Shown here: positions 17,478 through 25,835 of the stretch, piece by piece | Numbering within the stretch: position 1 is the stretch's first letter | Layout of the letters: every line of letters starts with the position of its first letter | Assembly (NCBI RefSeq): GCF_004116265.1 | Contig: NZ_QOUX01000047.1 | Span: 605,269-669,268 of the forward strand | Length of the DNA: 64,000 nucleotides | Source of the DNA: Anaerobacillus alkaliphilus | GTDB lineage: Bacteria; Bacillota; Bacilli; Bacillales; Anaerobacillaceae | Direction: 5' to 3' | Notes under the pieces: model-generated | What the model saw: only the letters and a program-made list of their open reading frames with translations | The model's database searches: none | What the model was told of the DNA's origin: nothing | Program-made: the position numbers and the translations under genes

Positions 17478-18752
17478 TCAGTCACGATCATCCAAACCAC
17501 ACCACTCAATAACAGTAAGCGCAATAATTTCAGCTGCTTTAAAAATTTCATCTAATTCTATATACTCATTAGGAAAATGGGCCATACTTGATTTTCCTGG
17601 GCCAAATACAATTGAAGGTGTGTCACCTACTTGCGTTAAAAGTCCACCGTCCGTTCCCCAAGGAGAAGCTTCCACCGTTGCGTTTATCCCTGTAACGTCG
17701 AAAAACTTCTCTTCTACTATTTTCATCAACGGATGGTCAAGATCTATTGAACCGGGCAACCACTGAGCTCCGTACCATTCAAGCACAACAGGGTGATCAA
17801 TAAACCACTCATCTATTGCCCCTAACCTTTCTAACCACTCAGCCAACTCCGCCTGGACTTCCTCAATCGTCTCGCTCGGTGCAATCCCTATTCGCCCTTC
17901 AAGCTTGACTAGATCTGCAACTGATGAAGGCCAATCTCCCCCTTCAATTCGACCAACATTGATTGGTACAGGAATAGGAATTGAACGATAAAGGGGATCA
18001 TCTATTCGTTCATTGCGTATTTTTTCAAGCGCCAGAATATGATTAACAACTAATCCAGCTTTCTCAATAGCACTCACCCCGTGGTACCTGGTACCACCAT
18101 GAGCGGAACGCCCTTTGACATGAATGCGAAACCACTTTGAACCTTGTTGTTTCGGAAATATCTTCATATCCGTTGGCTCAGGAATTATGGCTGCATCCGC
18201 TGTATATCCTTTCATGATCGCGGCAAGTGTTCCAGCACCGCCACTTTCTTCCTCCACAACACTATGAAGAATGACATCTCCCTTTAGCTTGATATTTAAT
18301 TGTTGAATCGCTTCAATTGCTAAATAAAGGGACAGATTCCCACCCTTCATATCTGTGGTCCCACGCCCATACATTTTTCCATCTATTATGTTAGCTTCAT
18401 AGGGAGAATTCTCCCACTGTGTACCATCTCCTGCAGGAACGACATCAACGTGACCATTTAAAACAATTGAAGGACCTCCACCCGTTCCTTTTAATAAGCC
18501 CACAACATTCGGACTGCCCTCAAACATCTCTCGGTTTGAAAAGAAGGAAGGATGCTCTTTCAACTGATTCCCATCAAGCTCCCAACTCTCCACCTCCAAA
18601 CCTATTTCTTTAAATTTAGAGGCAATTAGCTGTTGAATGCTAGCTTCATTTCCCTGAGTACTTGGAAATCTCACAAGTTTTTCTAAAAATAGAATGGCGT
18701 CTTCTCGATTGGCCTGTAACCACTGATGAATTCTATCTTTTAACATGGTCAC
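17478..18752 (-). CDS. yodQ: M20 family peptidase/deacylase of the lysine-degradation operon (YodQ-like)
   Basis: A 424-residue ArgE/DapE-type zinc hydrolase. Zinc-ligand motifs are visible in order: NGHVDVVPAG, GRGTTDMKGG, VVEEESGGAG, IPEPTD and the final FGPGKSSMAHFPNEY. It is the last gene of the cluster kamA, yokU-like, yodP, yodT, yodS, yodR, yodQ, the same order as in Bacillus subtilis. There it probably removes the acetyl group from an N-acetylated intermediate of beta-lysine breakdown (family knowledge plus inference). The ATG has a GGAGTGAGGTGA site. Confidence 0.85.
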   Translation of the reverse strand: MTMLKDRIHQWLQANREDAILFLEKLVRFPSTQGNEASIQQLIASKFKEIGLEVESWELDGNQLKEHPSFFSNREMFEGSPNVVGLLKGTGGGPSIVLNGHVDVVPAGDGTQWENSPYEANIIDGKMYGRGTTDMKGGNLSLYLAIEAIQQLNIKLKGDVILHSVVEEESGGAGTLAAIMKGYTADAAIIPEPTDMKIFPKQQGSKWFRIHVKGRSAHGGTRYHGVSAIEKAGLVVNHILALEKIRNERIDDPLYRSIPIPVPINVGRIEGGDWPSSVADLVKLEGRIGIAPSETIEEVQAELAEWLERLGAIDEWFIDHPVVLEWYGAQWLPGSIDLDHPLMKIVEEKFFDVTGINATVEASPWGTDGGLLTQVGDTPSIVFGPGKSSMAHFPNEYIELDEIFKAAEIIALTVIEWCGLDDRD

Positions 18753-18771
18753 CTCACTCCTTCTTAGGTGG

Positions 18772-19431
18772 TTAAATGAGCTTTACGTCCTCACTAATGC
18801 TAAAATCCGCTCCGGTAGCAGTCTTTACATCCTCAACAGTATAGGGTTTCATAACCTCGATCAACAGTAAGCCTTCTCTAGAAACTTCAAACACTGCCAT
18901 CTCCGTGATAATTAGATCAACACACGTTGGAGCAGTTAATGGCAGACTACAGGTCTTTAAGATTTTCGGACTCCCATTTTTATTCGTATGACTCATGAGT
19001 ACAATCACTCTCTTTGATTTCTGAGCTAATTCAATCGCTCCACCCATTCCGGGGACCTTCTTTCCTGGAACAATCCAATTGGCCAAATCACCCTTTTCAC
19101 TTACCTCCAACGCTCCAAGGATCGTCACATCAACCAATCCACGCCGAATAATACCAAAGGCAACAGCACTATCAAAATAGGATCCTCCAGGCACAATCGT
19201 GATGGGAAAGCCACCGGCATTACAGAGGTTTCCATCCTCTTCACCCTTTTTTGGACTAGGACCAGTTCCTAAGATACCATTCTCAGCATGAAACATTACA
19301 TTCATCTCATCCGGTAGGTAATCGGCAACTAACGTTGGTATCCCAATGCCTAAATTAACTGTCATCCCATGAGTAATTTCACGAGCGGCTCGTTTGGCAA
19401 TTCGCTCTCGACTGTCTACTCCCATACCCAT
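18772..19431 (-). CDS. yodR: CoA-transferase subunit B (YodR-like)
   Basis: About 219 residues in the 3-oxoacid CoA-transferase B family. The motif ENGILGTGPSP carries the catalytic glutamate, with GIGIPTLVADYLP, NAGGFPITIVPGGSYFDSA and GALEVSEKGDLANW following. The start is set at ATG 19431, spaced about ten bases from AGGGGGT; TTG 19437 and ATG 19425 are alternatives. It overlaps the end of subunit A by about 16 bp, which indicates translational coupling. The pair is expected to transfer CoA to or from an acid formed during lysine degradation. Confidence 0.88.
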   Translation of the reverse strand: MGMGVDSRERIAKRAAREITHGMTVNLGIGIPTLVADYLPDEMNVMFHAENGILGTGPSPKKGEEDGNLCNAGGFPITIVPGGSYFDSAVAFGIIRRGLVDVTILGALEVSEKGDLANWIVPGKKVPGMGGAIELAQKSKRVIVLMSHTNKNGSPKILKTCSLPLTAPTCVDLIITEMAVFEVSREGLLLIEVMKPYTVEDVKTATGADFSISEDVKLI

Positions 19432-20090
19432 TTCCAATCGACCCCCTGTGATTGAACAACCATATTGACAAACACACCAGGTGTGACAATCTCTTCTGGA
19501 TTAAGTTCACCCACTTCAACAATTTCCTCTACTTCAGCAATCGTCACTTTACCTGCCATGGCAACTAAAGGGTTGGTATTTCTTGCACTCTTGTCATAGA
19601 TTAGGTTTCCGTACCGATCACCCTTTTGGGCATAGACAATCGCTACGTCCGCCATAAGTGCCGATTCCACTAAAAAATCTTTTCCATTCACGGTAACCGT
19701 TTGTTTATTCTCACCAACGATACTATCAATACCCACATCGACCAAAATCCCGCCAAGCCCCATTCCTCCCGCACGAATCCTTTCTACTAATGTGCCTTGA
19801 GGTGAGAATTCGACTTGAAGTTTCCCTTCCGTCATTAGTTTTCCTGCCACTGGATTTGACCCTATATGTGAGGCAATTAGTGATTTTGCCCTTTCTGCAC
19901 TTACTAGCTTCCCAATCCCGATCCAAGGAAACCCTGCATCATTTCCAATCAAATGAAGGTCTTTTACTTCTTTTTGTAAAATTCCTTCAATGAGAGTTGG
20001 AGGATTACCAACTCCTCCAAAGCCACCATACATTAGCGTCATTCCATCTTGAATTTGCTCTAATGCTTTCTCTAGAGTAACGACCTTCAT
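19416..20090 (-). CDS. yodS: CoA-transferase subunit A (YodS-like)
   Basis: A 224-residue CoA-transferase A subunit with the motif TLMYGGFGGVGNPPTLI near the N-terminus, HIGSNPVAG in the middle and NLIYDKSARNTNPLVAMAG further on. Its start overlaps the stop of the aminotransferase (ATGA type overlap) and its end overlaps subunit B. The three genes therefore act as one translationally coupled unit within the lysine operon. Confidence 0.88.
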   Translation of the reverse strand: MKVVTLEKALEQIQDGMTLMYGGFGGVGNPPTLIEGILQKEVKDLHLIGNDAGFPWIGIGKLVSAERAKSLIASHIGSNPVAGKLMTEGKLQVEFSPQGTLVERIRAGGMGLGGILVDVGIDSIVGENKQTVTVNGKDFLVESALMADVAIVYAQKGDRYGNLIYDKSARNTNPLVAMAGKVTIAEVEEIVEVGELNPEEIVTPGVFVNMVVQSQGVDWKWVWE

Positions 20091-21433
20091 GATACCTGCC
20101 CTCCATCAGTTGGATGTAATGAAGCTTCAACCTCTACCAACGCTCTTTTTAATCTCGTAACTAATTCATCTACTTCTTCTTTGGTAATAACAAGAGGTGG
20201 GGAAATCAAGATGGCATCACCGGTAATTCCTTCTTCTCCAGCGCTTGAAGGATAGACTAATAGACCATGCTCCATCGCTTTTTGAATGACAACGGTTGCT
20301 AATTTAATCGGAATTTTCTTTTCCTTGTCATAGACAAATTCGATGCCAATTAATAGCCCTTTGCCTCGAACATCACCTATGAAGCTGAACTCGTTGGCCA
20401 AGGTTGCTAGTTTATGCAGCAAGTAGTTTCCCATCATATGTCCCCGATCAATCAATTGAAGTTTCTCAATATAGTCCAAGACTGCTAGAGATACGGCAGC
20501 TGATTGTGGGTTTGCACTATACGTATGACCGCTCATAATTACCTTCGATCCTTGTAAAATAGGTTCCATCACTCGATCACTGACAATCGTTGCAGCCATT
20601 GGCGTATACCCTGCAGACATTCCTTTCCCAAGAGCAACAATGTCAGGTTGAACATTCCAGTGCTCAATCGCCAACATTTTTCCCGTGCGTCCGATGCCTG
20701 TCATTACTTCATCTGCTATAAATAGAATATCATTTCGTTCACAAATCTCTTTAATCTCCTGATAGTAACCTTCTGGTGGCACAATTGCTCCTCCCGCAGC
20801 CCCAATAATCGGCTCAGCAATAAAGGCGGCAATTGTCTGTTTGCCCATACGTTGAATCGTCTTTTCTAACTCACTGGCACAAAGAAGGTCGCAGCTAGGG
20901 TATGTTAACTTAAACGGGCAACGGTAACAATAAGGAGCAGAAACACTTGGAAACTCTTCTAACAAAGGAATAAAGCGTTCTCGACGCCCCACATGCCCTG
21001 ACATTGATAAAGCTCCTAAGGTAATTCCGTGGTAACTGATAAATCGCGAAATAATTTTATTTTTGGTAAAAATACCTTGCTCCTGCCAATATTGGATCGC
21101 AATTTTCATCGCAGTTTCCGTTGCTTCTGAGCCGCTATTGACAAAGAAAGACCAATGTAAATCACCAGGTGTCAGCTCACTTAACTTCTTCGCCAACCTT
21201 TCCGCTGGTTCACTGGTAAACTGGGAGCGGTATACAAATGACACCTTGTTTGCTTGATCGTTTATCGCTTTAATAATTTCAGGAACACCATGGCCAATAC
21301 TCGCAGTAACAGCTCCAGAGGAACCATCAATGTAATCTTTCTGATTTTTGTCGTACAAGTACACACCTTTTCCGTAATCAATTGTTGGATACACCGCGTC
21401 TAATATGGGTTTTATTAAGTAGCTACGCTCCAT
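20087..21433 (-). CDS. yodT: Class III PLP-dependent aminotransferase (YodT-like)
   Basis: A 448-residue aminotransferase of the ornithine/GABA type. Visible are GSSGAVTASIGHG, the cofactor segment NSGSEATETAMKIA, IADEVMTGIGRTGK, and the PLP lysine in PDIVALGKGMSAGY. An insertion with Cys residues (YCYRCPFKLTYPSCDLLC) near residue 165 is unusual for the family and could bind a metal, though Bacillus YodT has a similar insert as far as I recall. It likely transaminates a product of beta-lysine breakdown. The ATG has GGAGGGAAGC upstream. Confidence 0.87.
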   Translation of the reverse strand: MERSYLIKPILDAVYPTIDYGKGVYLYDKNQKDYIDGSSGAVTASIGHGVPEIIKAINDQANKVSFVYRSQFTSEPAERLAKKLSELTPGDLHWSFFVNSGSEATETAMKIAIQYWQEQGIFTKNKIISRFISYHGITLGALSMSGHVGRRERFIPLLEEFPSVSAPYCYRCPFKLTYPSCDLLCASELEKTIQRMGKQTIAAFIAEPIIGAAGGAIVPPEGYYQEIKEICERNDILFIADEVMTGIGRTGKMLAIEHWNVQPDIVALGKGMSAGYTPMAATIVSDRVMEPILQGSKVIMSGHTYSANPQSAAVSLAVLDYIEKLQLIDRGHMMGNYLLHKLATLANEFSFIGDVRGKGLLIGIEFVYDKEKKIPIKLATVVIQKAMEHGLLVYPSSAGEEGITGDAILISPPLVITKEEVDELVTRLKRALVEVEASLHPTDGGQVS

Positions 21434-21463
21434 GATGCTTCCCTCCTTAGCGGTTAGAAAACG

Positions 21464-22309
21464 TTACACAAGTCGTTTCACCCAAACATTCATATTTTCA
21501 TAGGCACCGTTCATGATACAGTTGTTCATTAACCTACCTCGATACTGATAGTCTAGCTTTTTTAAACAAGCATTCATGCCGTAGGATTGGGCTCTCGCCA
21601 ATGAATAGGCACAATAGATCTGTTTCTTCGTTAACTCTTGTTCTAAACCTGACAACAACAACTGCATAAATCCATATTTTCGATGTTCTGGCAGAGTCGC
21701 GCAATCCGTCATTTCAGCGTTATGATAAGCCTCATTGACTTCAGCAGAAGCAGCACTAACAATCTCACCCTTCCATTCAACTACAAAAAAGATTGTTCCA
21801 TCGTCCATGACTTTTCTGATATACTCGGGTTCATTCATTGGTGTTGGATAGGTTTGAAACACTCTTCCATAAAGTTCTGCTAGTGCTTGGCAATCGTTAG
21901 AACCAGCGAGTCTCATTAAGTAGCCATCTGGAAGTTGACTAGATTGTGCGGTGGGTAAAAGAAAGATCTTCTCACACATTTCATCTTCTTTTTCCAACGT
22001 AAGGCTTGTTCGACGATTATCATTCAAATAATAAACCATAAAATAGGCATCACTACCGTTAAAGTACCGATCAATCATCCCTTCTAAAGTGTAGCCTCGA
22101 GCCAATAATTCACGCCAATCCTCACCTCTCGCTTTTATAATTACCTTTGTAAAAGAATATTGTTCCGCTAACGCTTTCATTCTTGCCATGATTGAATTTA
22201 TATTCCCTCGATAATCATCGACTCTAATTCTTTCATTTATAAAATCAATCGTAACATCGATAAAGAAGTCTGGACCTGTTTCCGTGTTGCTTATATAAGG
22301 TACTCCCAT
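21464..22309 (-). CDS. ablB: Beta-lysine N-acetyltransferase (AblB/YodP family)
   Basis: A 281-residue GNAT-fold protein. The acetyl-CoA region is DCATLPEHRKYGFMQLLLSGLEQEL in the C-terminal half, followed by ARAQSYGMNACLKKLDYQYRGRL. The N-terminal half (residues 1-140) is specific to the AblB/YodP family. AblB uses acetyl-CoA to make N-epsilon-acetyl-beta-lysine in archaea; next to lysine 2,3-aminomutase the same reaction is expected here, probably as a catabolic step since a deacylase is in the operon. Confidence 0.87.
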   Translation of the reverse strand: MGVPYISNTETGPDFFIDVTIDFINERIRVDDYRGNINSIMARMKALAEQYSFTKVIIKARGEDWRELLARGYTLEGMIDRYFNGSDAYFMVYYLNDNRRTSLTLEKEDEMCEKIFLLPTAQSSQLPDGYLMRLAGSNDCQALAELYGRVFQTYPTPMNEPEYIRKVMDDGTIFFVVEWKGEIVSAASAEVNEAYHNAEMTDCATLPEHRKYGFMQLLLSGLEQELTKKQIYCAYSLARAQSYGMNACLKKLDYQYRGRLMNNCIMNGAYENMNVWVKRLV

Positions 22310-22324
22310 CGTATTCTCTCCCTT

Positions 22325-22366
22325 CTAAAGAGAGTGAGCCCCTAAATAGGGACTCACTTTTTCAAC
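22325..22366. promoter_or_regulatory. Intra-operon hairpin between yokU-like gene and ablB
   Basis: AGTGAGCCCCTAAA pairs with TAGGGACTCACT with one mismatch, overlapping the end of the yokU-like gene. On the minus strand it is not followed by a T run, so it may stabilise or process the mRNA, not terminate it. On the plus strand it has a TTTTT tail. Confidence 0.5.
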
Positions 22367-22623
22367 TCAAATATATTTCGATAAGGCGCACTCATCAGTT
22401 CTTGATGAGTAATTTCTCTTTTCCCTTGAGGCAGTTCTCTTGCGTACAAAGCCATATCTATCTCATGGTTCATTTCATCTGTTAAATAAGATCCACAATC
22501 CTTGCATAACAAGGCAGGAATTTGAAGTATTTCAACTGCATCCGTTCCATCAGGTAATATCCAATAACAATCTTTCGTTGTTTCTTCTATGTCTTTTCGC
22601 TCACACCACATACATTCCATCAT
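22354..22623 (-). CDS. yokU: YokU-family zinc-ribbon-like protein
   Basis: An 89-residue protein with two CxxC pairs (CMWCERK near residue 4 and LLCKDCGSYL near residue 40), the pattern of an MqsA-type or YokU-type zinc finger. It is found between kamA and ablB, as in Bacillus lysine clusters. A DNA-binding or metal-structural role is likely, but its job in the pathway is unknown. Confidence 0.8.
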   Translation of the reverse strand: MMECMWCERKDIEETTKDCYWILPDGTDAVEILQIPALLCKDCGSYLTDEMNHEIDMALYARELPQGKREITHQELMSAPYRNIFELKK

Positions 22624-22644
22624 AAAGCCCCCTTACCATTCATT

Positions 22645-24042
22645 TTATGAAGTCTCTAGGTTTTCTTTCCTCTTTTTCTCTTGCGACTTCATCATTCTTT
22701 CCTTCATCTGATCGCGTTTTTCTCGTCGTTCCTTTAGCGTCGAATGGTCTTCAGCTGACTGATATGCCTCGCGTTTTTCTTTTCGGCGTAAGCCCTCTGG
22801 CACAAGATTAAATTTTTCATCATTTAATAGTGCAGAAATACCCACTGCCTTCTCTTCCTTAACCCCATATATCTCGTTAAAATAGGCGTCCGCCTGCCCT
22901 GGAACATAATTTTTTGGTTCAGGATAGGAAGTAATGACACCTTCAAAATTTCGTAGCACGATCTTATCTGGACTCTGAGAAATAATATAGTTCGGTTGGA
23001 TTGCAATCTTACCGCCTCCACCAGGAGCATCGACAACAAATGCCGGGACAGCGTAGCCTGATGTATGACCACGTAAACCTTCAATAATTTCTAGACCCTT
23101 CGATACCGGAGTACGGAAGTGACCAATACCTTCTGACAAATCGCATTGATAAATATAATAAGGACGAACTCTTGTGCGAACTAAATCATGCATTAATTTC
23201 TTCATGATTGGCACGCTGTCGTTAATGCCGGCAAGAATAACAGCCTGATTTCCAAGTGGCACTCCAGCATTTGATAACATGTCACATGCTTTCTTTGCTT
23301 CATCAGTTATTTCTAAAGAATGGTTGAAGTGAGTATTTAACCATACAGGGTGGTATTTCTTTAAGATATTGCAAAGGTTTTCTGTAATTCGTTGTGGAAA
23401 AACAACCGGTGCTCTTGTACCGATACGAATGATTTCGACATGTGGGATGGCACGTAAATTCTTTAAGATATATTCTAGGATTGTGTCATTTATAAGTAAG
23501 CCGTCCCCACCAGAGATCAATACATCTCGCACTTCAGGTGCATTTCGAATATAGTTAATCGCAACATCTAATTGTTTCTTAGGTACACCCATTCCTACCT
23601 GCCCTGAAAAGCGACGACGAGTACAGTAACGACAATACATCGAACATTGATTAGTTACTAAAAACAACACTCGATCAGGATAGCGATGGGTTAAGCCCGG
23701 AACTGGGGAATCCTCGTCTTCATGCAATGGATCTTCTAAGTCGTACTTCGTTTTATGAATTTCGGCGGATAACGGCACCGACTGCATACGAATTGGACAA
23801 CGTGGATCGTCTGGGTTCATAAGTGATGCATAGTACGGAGTAATATTTAAAGGAATTGTTTGTGTTGAAATTCGAACCCCTTCTTCTTCATCTGGAGTTA
23901 AATTTACTACCTTCTTTAGATCTTCTAATGTACGAATCGTGTTCGTCAACTGCCACATCCAATCGTTCCATTTTTCTTCAGGGACGTCTTTCCATAATTC
24001 AATTTCTGTGTAATGCCTTCTTACTTTTTTCTCAGTGTTCAT
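22645..24042 (-). CDS. kamA: Lysine 2,3-aminomutase (radical SAM, PLP)
   Basis: A 465-residue enzyme that converts L-lysine to L-beta-lysine. The radical SAM cluster motif is CSMYCRYCTRR near residue 136, followed by ISGGDGLL and GTRAPVVFPQRI. The downstream DAPGGGGKIAIQPNY segment is characteristic of KamA. The charged C-terminal tail (about 60 residues rich in Lys, Arg and Glu) is typical of the Bacillus enzymes. It is the first gene of the operon, behind a sigma-54 promoter at 24139-24157. Confidence 0.95.
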   Translation of the reverse strand: MNTEKKVRRHYTEIELWKDVPEEKWNDWMWQLTNTIRTLEDLKKVVNLTPDEEEGVRISTQTIPLNITPYYASLMNPDDPRCPIRMQSVPLSAEIHKTKYDLEDPLHEDEDSPVPGLTHRYPDRVLFLVTNQCSMYCRYCTRRRFSGQVGMGVPKKQLDVAINYIRNAPEVRDVLISGGDGLLINDTILEYILKNLRAIPHVEIIRIGTRAPVVFPQRITENLCNILKKYHPVWLNTHFNHSLEITDEAKKACDMLSNAGVPLGNQAVILAGINDSVPIMKKLMHDLVRTRVRPYYIYQCDLSEGIGHFRTPVSKGLEIIEGLRGHTSGYAVPAFVVDAPGGGGKIAIQPNYIISQSPDKIVLRNFEGVITSYPEPKNYVPGQADAYFNEIYGVKEEKAVGISALLNDEKFNLVPEGLRRKEKREAYQSAEDHSTLKERREKRDQMKERMMKSQEKKRKENLETS

Positions 24043-24138
24043 AAATGTAGCCTCCTAGGCAGGTATTTTTTTGTAAGAATTAAGCCGAAGTATTGAAAGT
24101 TGGCGATTAGCTCTTTTTTCAGATACTTACCTAGGGAG

Positions 24139-24157
24139 ATGCAAAAACCATGCCAAA
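24139..24157 (-). promoter_or_regulatory. Sigma-54 (SigL) -24/-12 promoter of kamA
   Basis: On the minus strand TTGGCATG (-24 element, 24149-24156), four bases, then TTGCAT (-12 element). This matches the sigma-54 consensus TTGGCACG-N4-TTGCW very closely. It lies about 100 bp before kamA and next to a gene for a sigma-54 activator. Confidence 0.88.
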
Positions 24158-24195
24158 ACGAAAACACTGAATAACCAATGTAAAAATAGTCAAAA

Positions 24196-24245
24196 CGCCA
24201 AAAAACTGGCAGCAAATGATTTATCATCGCTGCCAGTTTTTTGGC
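24196..24245 (-). terminator. Terminator after the sigma-54 activator gene
   Basis: AAAAAACTGGCAGC pairs perfectly with GCTGCCAGTTTTTT, with a 15-base loop, directly after the activator stop codon. It separates the activator from the kamA promoter. Confidence 0.85.
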
Positions 24246-24246
24246 A

Positions 24247-25653
24247 TTATTTCTCAATCCCATATTTATTTAGCTTGTATTGTAGCGCCTGACGCTTTAA
24301 CCCCAGGGCTTTTGCGGTTTTACTAATATTACTGTCGTTTTCTTTAAAGACTTGCAATATCGTTTCACGCTCATATTCTTCCATCATATTCGGTAAATTC
24401 ATTTCTCCTTTATGGTCTAAAGGACTCTTCGGTACTGGGATTGCTGTCGCTGATTGAAAAATATGAGCTGGCAAATGCCGCTTTTCAAGCTTGTCATAGC
24501 CAATGTCAATCACGTTAAAAGCAGATTCCATGGCATGACTCAACTCACGAATATTCCCAGGCCAATGATAGGATCGTAAGCTATGTAAGGCCTCATCGGT
24601 GATGGTTTGGACATCTGATCCAAACTCATTATTTAATTTTTTCATAAAATAATCTGCCAAGAGTGGGATATCCGTTTTTCTCTCTTGAAGTGTGGGAAGT
24701 TGAACATGAACAACGTTTAAACGGTAGTATAAATCCGTTCGCAAGATTTTTTGCTCTAATGCCTTCATAGGGTCAATATTCATTGCCGTAATAATTCGAA
24801 CATCCATTTCTTTTTCTGTATCACCACCAAGACGACGAACTTTCCCGTCTTGTAACACCCGTAACAATTTTGCCTGTAAAACTAGATCTAAACTATTTAA
24901 CTCATCAAGAAAAAGTGTACCTTTATTAGCTTGTTCAAAAATACCTGGGCGATCAATCGCTCCTGTGAAAGCACCTTTCGTTGTCCCAAATAACAATCCT
25001 TCCATTAGTTCCTTTGGAACAGCCGCACAATTTAACGCGATAAACGGTTCTTCGCGTCTAATACTCGCATTATGGATACTTTGTGCAACCAATTCTTTTC
25101 CAGTACCCGTTGCACCGCAAATCATTACGGGTGATAGCGACCGCGCTGCCTTCTTGGCGATCATCAGCGCCTTTTGAAAATTTGAACTGTTGCCGATTAA
25201 ATCTCCAAAGTGAAAATCTGCAGAACCTTTTGTTACTCTCCCTTTTTTCTTTGTTTCAAATAACTCTTTTCGTAGCTCTAGCGTTTGATCATACATTCTA
25301 ACAATTCTGGTAATGTCCTTGGCCGTCTCGACTGCTCCGATAATTTCGTCCCCCTCAAAAAGGGGATACGTGCTATTAATCGTGGTAATTTGTTTACCTT
25401 GAAAATTAACATATGTTTGCATAGCTTCAACGGTTTGTATTCCTTTTTTCAATGCTAAATTTATCGTACTCGTTTCAACAGTCAGTGATGGGTACAGTTC
25501 AAAAAACGGCTTTCCAATCACATTTTCTCGGTTCATCCCATCAATCTCCGCCATTGTCTGATTATAAAATACCGTATGCCCATTTTTATCGACGACATGA
25601 ACACCTACATGAACCAAATTTAACACCCATTCATAATGCTTCGACCACTCCAT
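24247..25653 (-). CDS. PAS domain sigma-54-dependent enhancer-binding regulator
   Basis: A 468-residue RocR/BkdR-like activator. A PAS domain (residues 10-110) is the likely sensor. The AAA+ domain has Walker A GATGTGKE, an intact sigma-54 contact loop GAFTGA, Walker B TLFLDE and the arginine-finger region. The C-terminus has a Fis-type helix-turn-helix (ISKTAKALGLKRQALQYKLNKYG). It reads towards kamA, whose promoter is a sigma-54 type, so it very likely activates the lysine-degradation operon. The inducer may be lysine or a product, which is not shown by the sequence. Confidence 0.92.
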   Translation of the reverse strand: MEWSKHYEWVLNLVHVGVHVVDKNGHTVFYNQTMAEIDGMNRENVIGKPFFELYPSLTVETSTINLALKKGIQTVEAMQTYVNFQGKQITTINSTYPLFEGDEIIGAVETAKDITRIVRMYDQTLELRKELFETKKKGRVTKGSADFHFGDLIGNSSNFQKALMIAKKAARSLSPVMICGATGTGKELVAQSIHNASIRREEPFIALNCAAVPKELMEGLLFGTTKGAFTGAIDRPGIFEQANKGTLFLDELNSLDLVLQAKLLRVLQDGKVRRLGGDTEKEMDVRIITAMNIDPMKALEQKILRTDLYYRLNVVHVQLPTLQERKTDIPLLADYFMKKLNNEFGSDVQTITDEALHSLRSYHWPGNIRELSHAMESAFNVIDIGYDKLEKRHLPAHIFQSATAIPVPKSPLDHKGEMNLPNMMEEYERETILQVFKENDSNISKTAKALGLKRQALQYKLNKYGIEK

Positions 25654-25726
25654 TTTTCTTTCTCCTCCCTGCCAACTTTTTTCTGGGCTAGGACATTCGA
25701 AAAGAATCTTGTTATTTGGTTAAATT

Positions 25727-25806
25727 TCATAATTATTTAATTAAGCCACATTCGAACGAAATTCTAGTGGCGAACCTATTGAATTATGAAATTCATTATC
25801 TATTAT
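25727..25806. repeat. Long imperfect palindrome between the MFS gene and the activator gene
   Basis: TTTCATAATT at the left end pairs with AATTATGAAA at the right end, and inside GCCAC pairs with GTGGC around an AATTTCGTTCG centre. No T run follows on the minus strand. It could be a weak terminator for the MFS gene or an intergenic repeat. Confidence 0.5.
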
Positions 25807-25835
25807 ATGAATGGTTTTGGAAAAATTACAAATGA

